This document shows, in pieces, positions 24,095-34,365 of a stretch of 64,000 nt of DNA (position 1 is the stretch's first letter; the number at the start of each line of letters is the position of its first letter). This DNA comes from Laccaria trichodermophora. Taxonomy: Eukaryota > Basidiomycota > Agaricomycetes > Agaricales > Hydnangiaceae. A model generated the notes under the pieces. That model saw only the letters and a list, made by a program, of their open reading frames with translations. It was not told the origin of the DNA and ran no database searches. Position numbers and translations under genes: made by a program. Where the stretch lies: positions 372,001 through 436,000 of the forward strand of contig JACTVC010000020.1 in NCBI GenBank assembly GCA_018417955.1, read 5' to 3'.

Positions 24095-24602
24095 TGTAAC
24101 ACACTTCTTGTGTGTTAAATGTGGGGAGCTGTCGATGAAAGTCGTATGGCGAGCCGGAATGATAATGGTGTGCAGACTGAGATGCAATCAGCTATGATCT
24201 AACTCAGATCTTGGTCCAAAGAGAGAGAAATAGGGGGATTCGGCCAGTATCTAGCAGAGATTGTTGATGCTTCGGAAATCCGTTGCACAATCTCTGCTCC
24301 TTCTCAGGAAATCCTCAAGAAGGTGATACTGAGAGAAATAAGCCAAGCTGTAACTGAACACCTCTAGGAGAGTATTCAGTGACCCTGCTAAACTCAAATC
24401 ACTTACAATACTTCTAGGGGGAACGCGGTACGACGCTGATCCTGACGCAGAGTATACGTAGTGGTGGTTTGAAAGATAGAAGAAGATAGATTGTCACATG
24501 ACTACCTACTGACAAGTATGGAAATGAGTCATGTGACACAAATGCTAAGTAATGGAAAGTAAAGAGTGTAAAAGAAGGATATAATACTATATACCTGTTA
24601 CA
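24095..24602 (-). repeat. LTR of the young element (3' LTR in its own orientation)
   Basis: This 508-bp repeat has TGTAACA/TGTTACA inverted ends and appears identical to the copy at 28502-29009. CpG is present at normal levels, unlike the surrounding older repeats. Confidence 0.9.
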
Positions 24603-24684
24603 AAGCCCCCCTACTTTCCAGTTGCTTAGCAAGATGAAAAAAAAGAAGCTTGTAATTGATGGGAATGGGTGGTGGGAGTGAAAA

Positions 24685-27600
24685 TCAGAAAAAAAATGCC
24701 AAGTTAGGTTCAAAATCAAAGTCAAAATCAGCTGAGTCATGATTGAGTAGAGGTTGACGAAAGGGAGATGAGAGGAGGGAGCATTGTTGCTTTGGGAAAA
24801 ATGGTGTAGGAGGGCGTGCATGAAGAGACCCTGGGTATTCATAGTGGTTGCATGGATTGTCAACCATGATTGGTGATGACGAGGTTGGAGTGGTTGAGGA
24901 GAGAGCAGGATTGAAGTCATGAGGTGCCATTGATGTGGCCCACAAAGCTGTTGACAAAGACACTGTTCTTGCCAGCATCATAACAAGTTCTGACCCTTCA
25001 GTGACCTGTTGTCCCTCAAGTACACTTTCCATCTTCCCGGCAACCTGCTCATTAAGCCCTAAACCCTTCTTGTTACCCTTCAAATTCCCTAGCTGCCCCT
25101 GTGCTAAGAGCCCCTGCCCTGTGTTGCTAGTGTGTGTTGATGTTGAGCTGTAAGCACGTGGAGTGGCAACAGTGCAGTCAAGTGGTGCAAAGGCTTCATC
25201 CAGGCAACTTTTGGCAGACAGTGGTAAGTGTGACTCGAAAAGCATAACCAAAGGTTGATGATTCAGAAGGAGTTGAGGGTGGAGCGACTCTGAGGGCATT
25301 GGTGTTGTATCAATCGTCAACAATGATGTGTGGCCTTCTCTGCCACTTGTGTGAAGATCTGGTAATGGCATCATGCTGGTCTCGTCTCGTGTGCTGGGGC
25401 TGGGTTGATAGCTTATTGAATACTCGCTTTGAACGTCGAGCTGCTGTTGACAGGGTTCCGAATGCACACCGATTGAAAGAGGTATCTGCGAGGGCGTGAG
25501 TGGACTCGTCGACCACGACAATTGGCTTCCATTGCCAGTCACGGGAATGCTAAGCTCCGACCTCAACAATTGCTGCCCACAGGAAATTTTGGGTTGACAA
25601 AGGGTAGGTGGCAGAGAAGAACATTGTTGTCTTTCAAAAGAGGATGTAGAAGTACAAGGATGGAGAGATGCCGGATGTTGGTCGAGGTTGTGTGATGCGG
25701 AAGGTGAAATCCTGAGGATCAAAGGATCGTTGTGGCTTGACGACGATGTGTCGCTTGTGCTGAAGACCGCGATTGGCGATGGCCTGGGAGCATCGCCGGC
25801 ATAGTCGGACGTAACCAGTGATGCCGCCCTTGACGAGGGCTGTGACACCGTCGATGAGGGTTGATAGCAGCTGCGCGTCGTTGACGACGAATGTCCCTTG
25901 TTGTCAGCCGTGGAAACGTCCAGCAGTTGCAGTAACTTGGGCAATATCTCTTCGTCTCGCATATCCGGACTGAGGTAGCAGTCCTTTGAAGAAGGAGAAG
26001 ATGGGACCCTGCTTGACATCACGGGTGCGGCTCGTGATTGTAATGTCCTTGAGTGTTCGTTTGGAGTGTCGAGTTGCCGTAGATGAGAAATCGAAGAGGA
26101 ATTAATCGAAATCGAGGGAGCGAGCTGGTGTGTTGATGACGGTGAATGGTGTCCCTCGCTAACCGTAGAAGCACCTGACTCAAGGGGTGTTTTGAAGCAG
26201 GGTGTGTCGATCTTTTCTCCTAATGCTGCTTCTCCTTTTCCTGCTACACTTCCAGGTCCTTCAGCCACTCTTTTCCCCAATCCTGAAGTCTTCCGTCCTA
26301 TCGGGTTGTCGTCGTGAAGAGGAACGAAGTCGCGTGAACAGGTGGTACTGTCCTCGTTGTTGAGTGATGATGTGTCTGAATTGGGTGGCGGCGCGGTGGT
26401 CTCTGCATGACCTGAGTCCAAAACGATTGACCGTGATGACGCTGGCGTGGTCGAGATGGGAGCGGAGTTGCTATCGCACGTCGTTGACGACGGACTTCCT
26501 TCTTTGTCAACAATGGGAACGTCTGGTAACAGCACCTTGAGCTGTGCTTGCCCGTCTTGCATATTGGGTCTCGGTTGGTAGGTTTTTGAAGCCAGAGAGA
26601 GAATGCGCGTGTTGGGCGTTGACGGTGACATGCTGCCCTTCTGTGTGTGAGCCACTCGACATAGAGGTATCCTCGAGCACCCGTTTTGCATGTTGTGTTG
26701 TCCATCAAAACCGATGCGTTGTTCATCCTCAACCATGGGGACATCTGCCGATGGCGGCACCTCACGCTGTGCTTGCTCATCTCTCACGTTGGGCCTCGGT
26801 TGGTAGGCATTTGAAGGAGATGGCGTATGTTTGTCGGGCGTCAACGGCGGCGTGCTACCCTTGCCTTTTGCTCCATCTGCAGTTGAGAGAGGAGTCGGAG
26901 GGGGTGAATGAAGCGACGCCGGGTGGCAGAGGTCGCGTGATGGGGCAGGCGATGGAATTGAAAGGGTGTTGTATGTTGACGGCGGTGTATTGCTTGTGCC
27001 GTCGACCGTTACTGCCGATGGTGACTCTTCGGACGACCTCGGGTCATCTTGCCAGGTTTGGAAAAGGTTTGAGGGGGGGAAGATCCACTGAGAGCCGAAT
27101 GATCGATGTTGGAAAGGAAGGGGGGTAGGCGAGCTAATGTGCGAAGGCCCAAAACATCGTGGATGAGTTTTTGAGGGTCGTTTTTGAGCGGTTGAAAGGG
27201 AACGGAATGGAGCATATGAAATGAAACGATGGCCGCGTCGTCTATTTGAGGAAAGACGAGTTGAAGATGGAGAAAACGTGTTGGTGAATGAACGCGGAAA
27301 CGGCGGTGAAGACTCTCGAAATGGATTTGGGGTGGAATTGGAGACGCGAGGGGCAATTGAGTTGGACCGTGACGTCGTTGCTAAAGCCGACGTCCTCGTA
27401 GTTACTGCCGCAATGTGTTCGCCGACAACGTCTGCTTGAATAGAAGTCAGTGGAACGGGAGGCGAATGGGTACACGGCACCGTGGTGACCCCTTCCCCCT
27501 CAGCTGAATCTTCTACCTCCCCCACAACCTGCTCGTCGACCTTCCCAACCTCCGCATTGTCCTTCGAGTTCCCTGGTTCCCGTGCACCGCTAGCGTGAGC

Positions 27601-28434
27601 TGGAGTTGAGTCGCGTGAACGTTGTGCGGCTCCAGGCGAGTCAGTGCGGTTCGACCGCGCAAAAGCCTCGTTTGAACGAGCTTCGCAGATTGTTTGAAAG
27701 TCGGACTTGAGGGGGGTGACTGAGAGTCGACGATTCAACGGAAATCGAGTGGTGAGCAGAGACGGTGTTGGTGTTGTGTCGAGCCTCAAAGACGATGTTC
27801 GGCCTTGTTTCCCACCCGTGGGATCAGTTGCTGATGGCGCTGATTGTAAGCGCTCGCTTTGCACATCGAGCAGTAGGTGTTCCAACTCTGAATGGGAACT
27901 GGGAGTGCGAGGGCCGTATGTCTGGAATAATGGAAGTCCGGACACGGACACGTCGGACACGAACGATTTGTGTGATGATGCGTTGCGTAGAACAGGAAAG
28001 TGGGGTCGTCCGAGTCGTTGTAAGGTCGCTGGATTATTGATAGCTGGTTGAAAGAGATGGGGCCAGAAGTTGCATTCGACGATCTTGCGAGCAAAAATGA
28101 GGCGTGTGATGAGTGCCCCCCAGCAAGCAGCCAAATACTTGGGGCCATTGCAACTTGCCCATAATTCCTTGATGAGATCTGGTGAATTTGAGGGAGAGAT
28201 GAGGAATCTAGAAGAAAAATAGACCAGATAAACTTGGAGGTCGTCCACGACATCACTGAGTTCGGAAATAAGCTCATGCCGTAAAGTTCTTTTTGAACCG
28301 ATTGAGATGAAGTCTCGAGATTCATTAGGAGAGTAGGAAATGAGTCCTTCCAGGGCTTCTGACAGGGAATAAGGGCCATGGAGGGGAGTATAGATGTAAC
28401 GAGCCCGAAGATCATAGAATGATGATGGATGCAT
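24685..28434 (-). CDS. Orphan 1249-codon ORF inside an LTR retroelement
   Basis: An uninterrupted frame runs from the ATG at 28434 to a stop at 24685; the frame is open further upstream into the LTR but has no earlier ATG. I do not recognise the family. Residues ~1-165 look globular: MHPSSFYDLRARYIYTPLHG, LISELSDVVDDLQVYLVYFS, GPKYLAACWGALITRLIFAR. The rest is Ser/Thr/Pro-rich and disordered, with repeated blocks: a YQPRPNVRDEQ-type unit recurs near 26800, 26570, 25970 and 25400, and a longer block with VDEQVVGEVED-like text recurs near 27520 and 25030. No zinc knuckle, DTG/DSG protease context, YxDD or integrase DDE residues were found. It could be a gag-like protein, a captured host gene or a scaffold. 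Intact length in a recent copy argues for selection or very recent amplification. Confidence 0.72.
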   Translation of the reverse strand: MHPSSFYDLRARYIYTPLHGPYSLSEALEGLISYSPNESRDFISIGSKRTLRHELISELSDVVDDLQVYLVYFSSRFLISPSNSPDLIKELWASCNGPKYLAACWGALITRLIFARKIVECNFWPHLFQPAINNPATLQRLGRPHFPVLRNASSHKSFVSDVSVSGLPLFQTYGPRTPSSHSELEHLLLDVQSERLQSAPSATDPTGGKQGRTSSLRLDTTPTPSLLTTRFPLNRRLSVTPLKSDFQTICEARSNEAFARSNRTDSPGAAQRSRDSTPAHASGAREPGNSKDNAEVGKVDEQVVGEVEDSAEGEGVTTVPCTHSPPVPLTSIQADVVGEHIAAVTTRTSALATTSRSNSIAPRVSNSTPNPFRESSPPFPRSFTNTFSPSSTRLSSNRRRGHRFISYAPFRSLSTAQKRPSKTHPRCFGPSHISSPTPLPFQHRSFGSQWIFPPSNLFQTWQDDPRSSEESPSAVTVDGTSNTPPSTYNTLSIPSPAPSRDLCHPASLHSPPPTPLSTADGAKGKGSTPPLTPDKHTPSPSNAYQPRPNVRDEQAQREVPPSADVPMVEDEQRIGFDGQHNMQNGCSRIPLCRVAHTQKGSMSPSTPNTRILSLASKTYQPRPNMQDGQAQLKVLLPDVPIVDKEGSPSSTTCDSNSAPISTTPASSRSIVLDSGHAETTAPPPNSDTSSLNNEDSTTCSRDFVPLHDDNPIGRKTSGLGKRVAEGPGSVAGKGEAALGEKIDTPCFKTPLESGASTVSEGHHSPSSTHQLAPSISINSSSISHLRQLDTPNEHSRTLQSRAAPVMSSRVPSSPSSKDCYLSPDMRDEEILPKLLQLLDVSTADNKGHSSSTTRSCYQPSSTVSQPSSRAASLVTSDYAGDAPRPSPIAVFSTSDTSSSSHNDPLILRISPSASHNLDQHPASLHPCTSTSSFERQQCSSLPPTLCQPKISCGQQLLRSELSIPVTGNGSQLSWSTSPLTPSQIPLSIGVHSEPCQQQLDVQSEYSISYQPSPSTRDETSMMPLPDLHTSGREGHTSLLTIDTTPMPSESLHPQLLLNHQPLVMLFESHLPLSAKSCLDEAFAPLDCTVATPRAYSSTSTHTSNTGQGLLAQGQLGNLKGNKKGLGLNEQVAGKMESVLEGQQVTEGSELVMMLARTVSLSTALWATSMAPHDFNPALSSTTPTSSSPIMVDNPCNHYEYPGSLHARPPTPFFPKQQCSLLSSPFRQPLLNHDSADFDFDFEPNLAFFF

Positions 28435-28501
28435 GATGAAGAGAAAAATGAAATATGAGATGGCCGGCCAGGATGTCGACAGTTCCCACAGTGTCCACCT
28501 T

Positions 28502-29009
28502 TGTAACACACTTCTTGTGTGTTAAATGTGGGGAGCTGTCGATGAAAGTCGTATGGCGAGCCGGAATGATAATGGTGTGCAGACTGAGATGCAATCAGCT
28601 ATGATCTAACTCAGATCTTGGTCCAAAGAGAGAGAAATAGGGGGATTCGGCCAGTATCTAGCAGAGATTGTTGATGCTTCGGAAATCCGTTGCACAATCT
28701 CTGCTCCTTCTCAGGAAATCCTCAAGAAGGTGATACTGAGAGAAATAAGCCAAGCTGTAACTGAACACCTCTAGGAGAGTATTCAGTGACCCTGCTAAAC
28801 TCAAATCACTTACAATACTTCTAGGGGGAACGCGGTACGACGCTGATCCTGACGCAGAGTATACGTAGTGGTGGTTTGAAAGATAGAAGAAGATAGATTG
28901 TCACATGACTACCTACTGACAAGTATGGAAATGAGTCATGTGACACAAATGCTAAGTAATGGAAAGTAAAGAGTGTAAAAGAAGGATATAATACTATATA
29001 CCTGTTACA
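28502..29009 (-). repeat. LTR of the young element (5' LTR in its own orientation)
   Basis: This second 508-bp LTR matches 24095-24602. In minus orientation it carries an AT-rich TATATAG stretch just inside its start. The TSD CAGAG follows at 29010-29014. Confidence 0.9.
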
Positions 29010-29108
29010 CAGAGGCCATAGTCAAACAGTGGTATATAGCTAGATTTGGATATCTTACATAATATATTGATCTTTTGTCTTGAACCACCATCTTGTCAGC
29101 AGTCTTGC
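29010..29108 (+). repeat. 319-bp LTR, left copy, second fragment
   Basis: It continues the LTR begun at 24063: 32 + 99 bases minus the 5-bp duplication equals the first 126 bases of the intact copy at 37320. It ends in AGTCTTGC, directly followed by the 33-bp terminal repeat AGGACCCAGGAAGCTC of a second, DNA-transposon-like insertion. Confidence 0.8.
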
Positions 29109-29250
29109 AGGACCCAGGAAGCTCATGCCATTTCTTGTCCAGAAATAGTGGATTTGAGGGCCCAAAAATTGGCTGAACTTTGTCCAAAAATAGCGGATTT
29201 GAGACAATTTGAACCTGATGCTTGTCCATGTATAGCGGATTTGAGAGTCC
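29109..29250 (+). mobile_element. Left end of a DNA-transposon-like element: 33-bp terminal repeat and subterminal repeats
   Basis: The terminal sequence AGGACCCAGGAAGCTCATGC and the following 13 bases (29109-29141) recur exactly at 34366-34398. Three subterminal repeats of the form TTGTCCA-N-ATAGCGGATTTGAG lie at about 29136-29158, 29180-29203 and 29222-29246. The same motif appears in inverse orientation twice at 34412-34456, near the other terminal repeat. Clustered subterminal motifs are usual transposase-binding sites in several eukaryotic DNA transposon superfamilies. Confidence 0.7.
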
Positions 29251-29363
29251 AACCAGGGCCAATATAATTTCATATCTTACTCCATTTGTATGGCACAATT
29301 TCCAATACGTAGGCTGGGCAGGGCAAAGCTTGCTGGCAAATGTAATACATACATACGTCAGCT

Positions 29364-32300
29364 ATGGTCAACGATATGCTTCCAATCAGCATGAAGTCAT
29401 TAGCAGAATTTGCGACGAGGGTGAAGGGAATCTGTGAAATTCAAAACATGCAAATAACAGACGCCGAGATTGATTTGTTAATTGAAGGACACTGGAAACT
29501 TGACTCGACGATCATCAATGTCATTAGCACAAGGCTCCAGCAGATCGCAGAGGAGTCGGGAGGGGCCCCAAACTGGTGTGTTTTTTTGTCATGGTTGGGG
29601 GCACTTGTAGCGGGGATAGTGGGGGAAGGAAAGTATGCGGGGACAATCCTAGAACATGTACAGGCAGTGGTATGTGAGCAAGAACTTTTGGAAACATTAG
29701 CATGTTATGATCTTACCTGCTCCAGGTCCCAGATGGACTCCCACACACCCTGCTGGCAAGGCCTTTGTGGATCGTCCCCCTGTGCTCCCTGAAAAAGCCT
29801 AAACATTGGGTCGTGAGTTGGATTGACTTTGGTAACTACAAGATAGGGATATTCGACAGTATCCCTGAGCTTGGGTCAAGTTCGTGGGCAGAGCCTGTAA
29901 GAAATCAAAAGCGTTGAGAGTTGACATCCATCTAACATACATGTCAGCTCCTTCTCAAAATTGTAGACCGGATTTTACTCATTCTGAGGAGACCGACAAT
30001 CAATTGGCGCAACAGTGCGTGAACACGCTGCCTCCAAAGCCCAGCGCCTCTTCAACAACAGCTTGATGGCTGGTCATGTGGGTTATATGTTTTGATGTTC
30101 ATATATGCAATTTCCAGAGAAGAAAACCCTGAGACAACTGTTGGAAATGAATTCTTAGACTCTATTCGCAAGAAAGTCATTGAATTGATATTAGATTTAT
30201 TATATGTGCAGATTTTCCCCTCCTCAAACTAGTGAATAAACCTCCTCATTTAGGATCATGTGCCCTACACCTGCTGATATTGAATACAATTCCGGAGATG
30301 TTGAGTTCGTCGAAATGGTGACAGGTGCTTTGTGTGAGAAAGGGCTTCAAGAGACAGAGAGCTTTCATCCCAAAAACACTCCCAAAGAAGGAATTGAGGG
30401 TACGGAAGTGGGGTTGTATGCTGGTTCTATGGACATCAATGGTGAAAGCTGCACTGAGGAGGCAAACGAAGAATCAAAGAGATCGAAGTCATGGTGCGTG
30501 TCCTTGTTGACTCATGTTTGATAAGATTTGACTTGGATTACGCTTTCTAGGTGCTTGAAGCACTCCATCTCCACCAATTCTGATGAAGAACTGTCAGACC
30601 ACAAATGAAAATTTCAGAAGCGGTCGTCTGCTACTGCTAAGAAGCCCTGCAAGACCAAGCTCTCCAGCAGCACACGAAAGGATCTTCTCAGCTCTGATGA
30701 ATGGGTAGAAGAATTATCTCTAGCACCTTCAAGTTTGAGGTGCAAAGGATGCTGCAATGTCGTTAAGTTGAGTAATCGTCCTGAAAGGCCCTACGAACTC
30801 AAAAATTGGGATGTGCACAGAGGGAAATGTGCTTCAATCATGGGGAAGAAGATAGTCAGGGTGGGCATTGTTAAAAGGCCCCAACTCGAATTTGGGAAGG
30901 TAAGAATGGCGGAGCTTCTGAAATGCGTTAAACTAACCTGGCTTTGCTCACCACCAATCAAGGGAAGTATCTCTCATTTTTTCGCAAGAAAGAAAATGGA
31001 TATGCCATCGACATCAGAACATGCTGAAGAAATCGCTGAAATTAAATATTGCACTAAAGTTGTTACTGTGGTGCGTCATTCCTCTGAAACCCCGTCCTTA
31101 CCTGATTACTGATTCAACTGCATCAAAGACACCCTCAATAACTCAATTTTTCTCGAAATCAGAAGGCCTCCCACCCACCCAAAAAGTGCCCATTGTTAAC
31201 ATGTGCATGCATCTCAGTGGTCTGGAGTATAAGGAGTATATTGATCTAACATGCACTCAAGATTTTGGTGGAATATCACCACAATTACTTGCCCGAGTAG
31301 CATGTCAGCTATTCCCTTATAAAATGCTTGGGGAACTTCGACAGTCTGTTCAACAAGGCCCATCGGATTTAGGAATACCACTCCCAGAAAATCATGAAAA
31401 GGTACCAGAGGATGGAAATGATCGCAAGTTCATGACTGAGTGGACTTCCACCAAGCGACTCAAGGTGGACTTGATTCTGTGCTCATGGGCATAATGGGAG
31501 GTTGACTACACCAACAGATTCATAAAATCCCCACACTGCGAAGGAACCACTACCAGCCACAATAAAGTATGCCCACCTTGTCAAGAAATCGCAACTGATC
31601 AATCATTCAAGCATGCTGTACGCCAAGTATGTCATTTTACAAGAGTTTATAAACTAATTCTAATTCTCTTTGGCAGAAGCTTCACGAGGCAAGTCTGGCT
31701 CCAGAAGAACATTGACAAATTTTAGAGAGGCATGGAAAATACACTCAAACTGATATGATTCGACAAATCGGAGCTGCATCCTTTAGTGCAAAGCTTAGTG
31801 ACCTGGTTTTGTTTGATATACATGATTCTATGAAGACTGGAAAACCAGAGGATACTTTTCTCTGGCTTTACAAGAGTGCAAAGGAAGGAAAGCTCAAGAA
31901 TTATGAGCGCTTTATAGAGGTTTGCGATGTCCTTGAAGACTGCATTTGGCAGGAAACATCAGGGAATGACAAGTTGAAGTATGGGATTCGGTATTTGCAA
32001 AACTACCTCAATTTCATGATTGCTATGCGAGGGTATGGCCAAAATTCCAATCGCCAATACGAGATATTCTGCGCTGAGTTTGCTGGACCCTCTGTTCGAC
32101 ATCTTTGGTGAGTAAACTGGGTTATTCATAAAATAATCTGATATTAACACTGGCATGAAAGGTCACTTGTTGCAAAGTTGACAGACACTCTTCAGAACCC
32201 ATATCTCATTTTTGAGAATGTTGCTCGTGTGAAGAGGTACATCAATTCAGTCAAGTACAAAGGTCCAATTGTAGTTGGTTCAGACTGCACCAAAGTACAT

Positions 32301-34164
32301 CAGTGATTGAATATTTCAACCCAGTGTGGCGCACATGTACTTGGAACGACCTTTGACCTTGCCAATGTGGAGGTTGACAATGCTGAGGATATTGATGAAA
32401 TTGTTGACCGTGCAACAAAAAAGAAGGCTTTCGCTTCTCAAGCTCGTGTGATCCTTGCTAGAGTGTGTCAAATTATTTGAAATTTCTGTTTAATTCAAGT
32501 TTCTTACATGTAGATCATTAGATTCCACTTCCTTCTTGCCTGCCAATTGTCATCGCAATCCTACCAACGGATGGCAAGGAGACTGCGGAGGACATTCATA
32601 TGCACCATATGAAAATACAGAAGATGGCTGCTCAGTTACGTCTCCCCGTTGTGGCTTTAACTGCTGATGGTGCTGCAAGCAAGCTGTTAGCACAATCCCT
32701 CATGGATCATGAGAAGTCAGAGCTTCCGGCTCTTGAGTACCACTACCCTCTGTATGGCATCCATCTTCAGGTCCCAGTGTTTATTGGCATGGGTCTGATG
32801 ATTTCTATTACAGATCCCCCACACTCTTGAAAAACCTGCCAAAACCAACCACAATATGGGACCCACACTGCCAGCTTGGGAATAGGTTTTCTTGTTAACC
32901 AGTCTTTCGTTGATCTCTATGAGACACCAGGATCTGGACTAGTCCTTCATGATGTGGAAAACATTGACAAACAGGATGATGGTTCTGCATGCAGAATTTT
33001 TCATATACAAGCACTAATGGCAACGACTTCACAAGAAAATGGGGTGTACACAATCCGCCCAAACTTTGAGGGATTGTTTTGTTATTAATTTATCATGGGT
33101 GCATTTGATATGACGGCATGGTGCTCCTGACTGACATCATTGTAATAGGAACCTTGTTTGAGGTGTGGATGAGCCCATCTATGAAAGTTGAAGACCGTGT
33201 ACTAGCTGCTTTACAAGCACGATTTTGGCTTCATTTTTGCCAGTCCCATGTTTTAAAGCTCACAAGCCAATTTCCTGACCTCTATTCACTGGCGCGATCC
33301 TTTATATCACCAGCAAGCTTCCATATTTTCAATCAACTTTGTGACACATTGGTCTTGCTTGCCCTGGCCTATGCAAGGTATTACCCTGAGGAGGCATTTT
33401 GCCCTGAAAAGTTCAACACTGAATTTCTTGAGCACTTTTTCGGAATTGGATGTCAATTGCTTCCCAACTTTTCATATGCTGAGTTTCTAAAAATGGTCCA
33501 GCATATCATGGTACGGCAATGGATACTTCAATCAGGACTTCTCAAGTCCAAAAGGGAGAGGGCATCTGCCTCAGGATACATTTTTAACTCAGATACTGAC
33601 ATGCACAAAGCTGTCTATGATGACTCTCCATTGCGTGCCTCTTCCCTCACTGATGTTCAATTGAACCGTTTGGTGGAACTTGCGTACAACGAAGCAGCTC
33701 ATATCTGTTGAGATATCCTTCTCATTCTGGTCTCACTCACTCCAACAAGTCTGCTTCAACTGCAAGCTCTTGGATGCACTAAGTGAAGAAGTAAAGGCTC
33801 TGCTGCGCAGCCCAAGGGAGGGAATAGTGACGAAGATGAGGATGAGGACGAGGACTTGATGGAAGATGGGGACGACGATTTTGCCAAATCGGATATTGAA
33901 GTTGAGGTGAATCCTTCCAACATTGATGAAGCTACTGCTGTTGCTGCACATGATGCAGCTCGTTACGCGGCACTCTGTACTGATGTTGAGGCAGGGATTG
34001 AAGTTGGCTCCCTTGGCGAAACAGACGTCAATTTACCATTACCCCACCCACTACCACCTGTTGCCATCGTTCCACAGACAGGATCACCTGCTGACGATTT
34101 AAAAACGAGCCAACTTCTTCATTACTCATCCAGAAAGGCATCCATAAAAGCCATTCTGGATTCT
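29364..34164 (+). pseudogene. Decayed transposase-like gene (RNase H-fold type suspected)
   Basis: A chain of plus-strand frames reads as one protein broken by introns and a few stops. A Cys/His segment (LRCKGCCNVV with WDVHRGKC) at 30749-30832 looks like a DNA-binding zinc finger. Further on are VVGSDCTKV (~32280), VVALTADGAASKLLAQSL (~32660) and FNTEFLEHFFGIGCQLLP (~33415), whose D, D and E could be the catalytic triad of an RNase H-like transposase. The C-terminus is strongly acidic (33830-33900). At least two stops look like CGA or CAA to TGA or TAA changes (30607, 31492), in line with deamination. The superfamily is not settled; P-element/THAP9-like and KDZ-like are both possible. It ends abruptly at an inverted LTR half at 34165. 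Confidence 0.6.
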
Positions 34165-34365
34165 TGTGAAGTGTTCACTCTGAACTTCTCACATAGCTGA
34201 AGCCAAGAGGGAAGGAGGAGGCAAGAATGGGTGGATCTGGGATCAACACCCATGAGTGAGCAATGAGCAGTTACAAGATACTCAGCTGGCCCAACATGAT
34301 TATGCATACTGTAGGAAGTACAGATATACAAAGCACTACATGTAGTGCAAGAGGATGGCAAGACT
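34165..34365 (-). repeat. 319-bp LTR, displaced and inverted second half
   Basis: These 201 bases are the reverse complement of the last 201 bases of the intact LTR. With the 126 bases on the left (24063-24094 plus 29015-29108 and one CAGAG) they add up to 319 + 8, and the 8-base overlap is AGTCTTGC, the apparent target duplication of the AGGACCC element. Confidence 0.8.

Larger units (their letters stand above)
24095..29009 (-). mobile_element. Young LTR retroelement carrying one long orphan ORF
   Basis: Two direct repeats of 508 bp (24095-24602 and 28502-29009) appear identical base for base. They start TGTAACA and end TGTTACA. The element is flanked by CAGAG on both sides (24090-24094 and 29010-29014), and the uninterrupted target is seen at 37320-37445. 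Read on the minus strand, a purine tract (GGAAAGTAGGGGGG) precedes the downstream LTR and a TGG-starting stretch lies 6 bases inside the upstream LTR, which suits a polypurine tract and a primer-binding site. The 3.9-kb interior holds one long ORF on the same strand and no recognisable protease, reverse transcriptase, RNase H or integrase. It would have to be mobilised in trans by another element. Confidence 0.9.

Noticed and set aside
24414..24920. Minus-strand frame across the LTR and the interior of the young element
   Set aside because: It spans the LTR border and overlaps the long ORF in another frame, with no recognisable domain.
28435..28509. Extension of the long retroelement ORF into the LTR
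   Set aside because: The frame is open to 28509 but the codon there is GTG; the first ATG is at 28434, so the ORF was started there.
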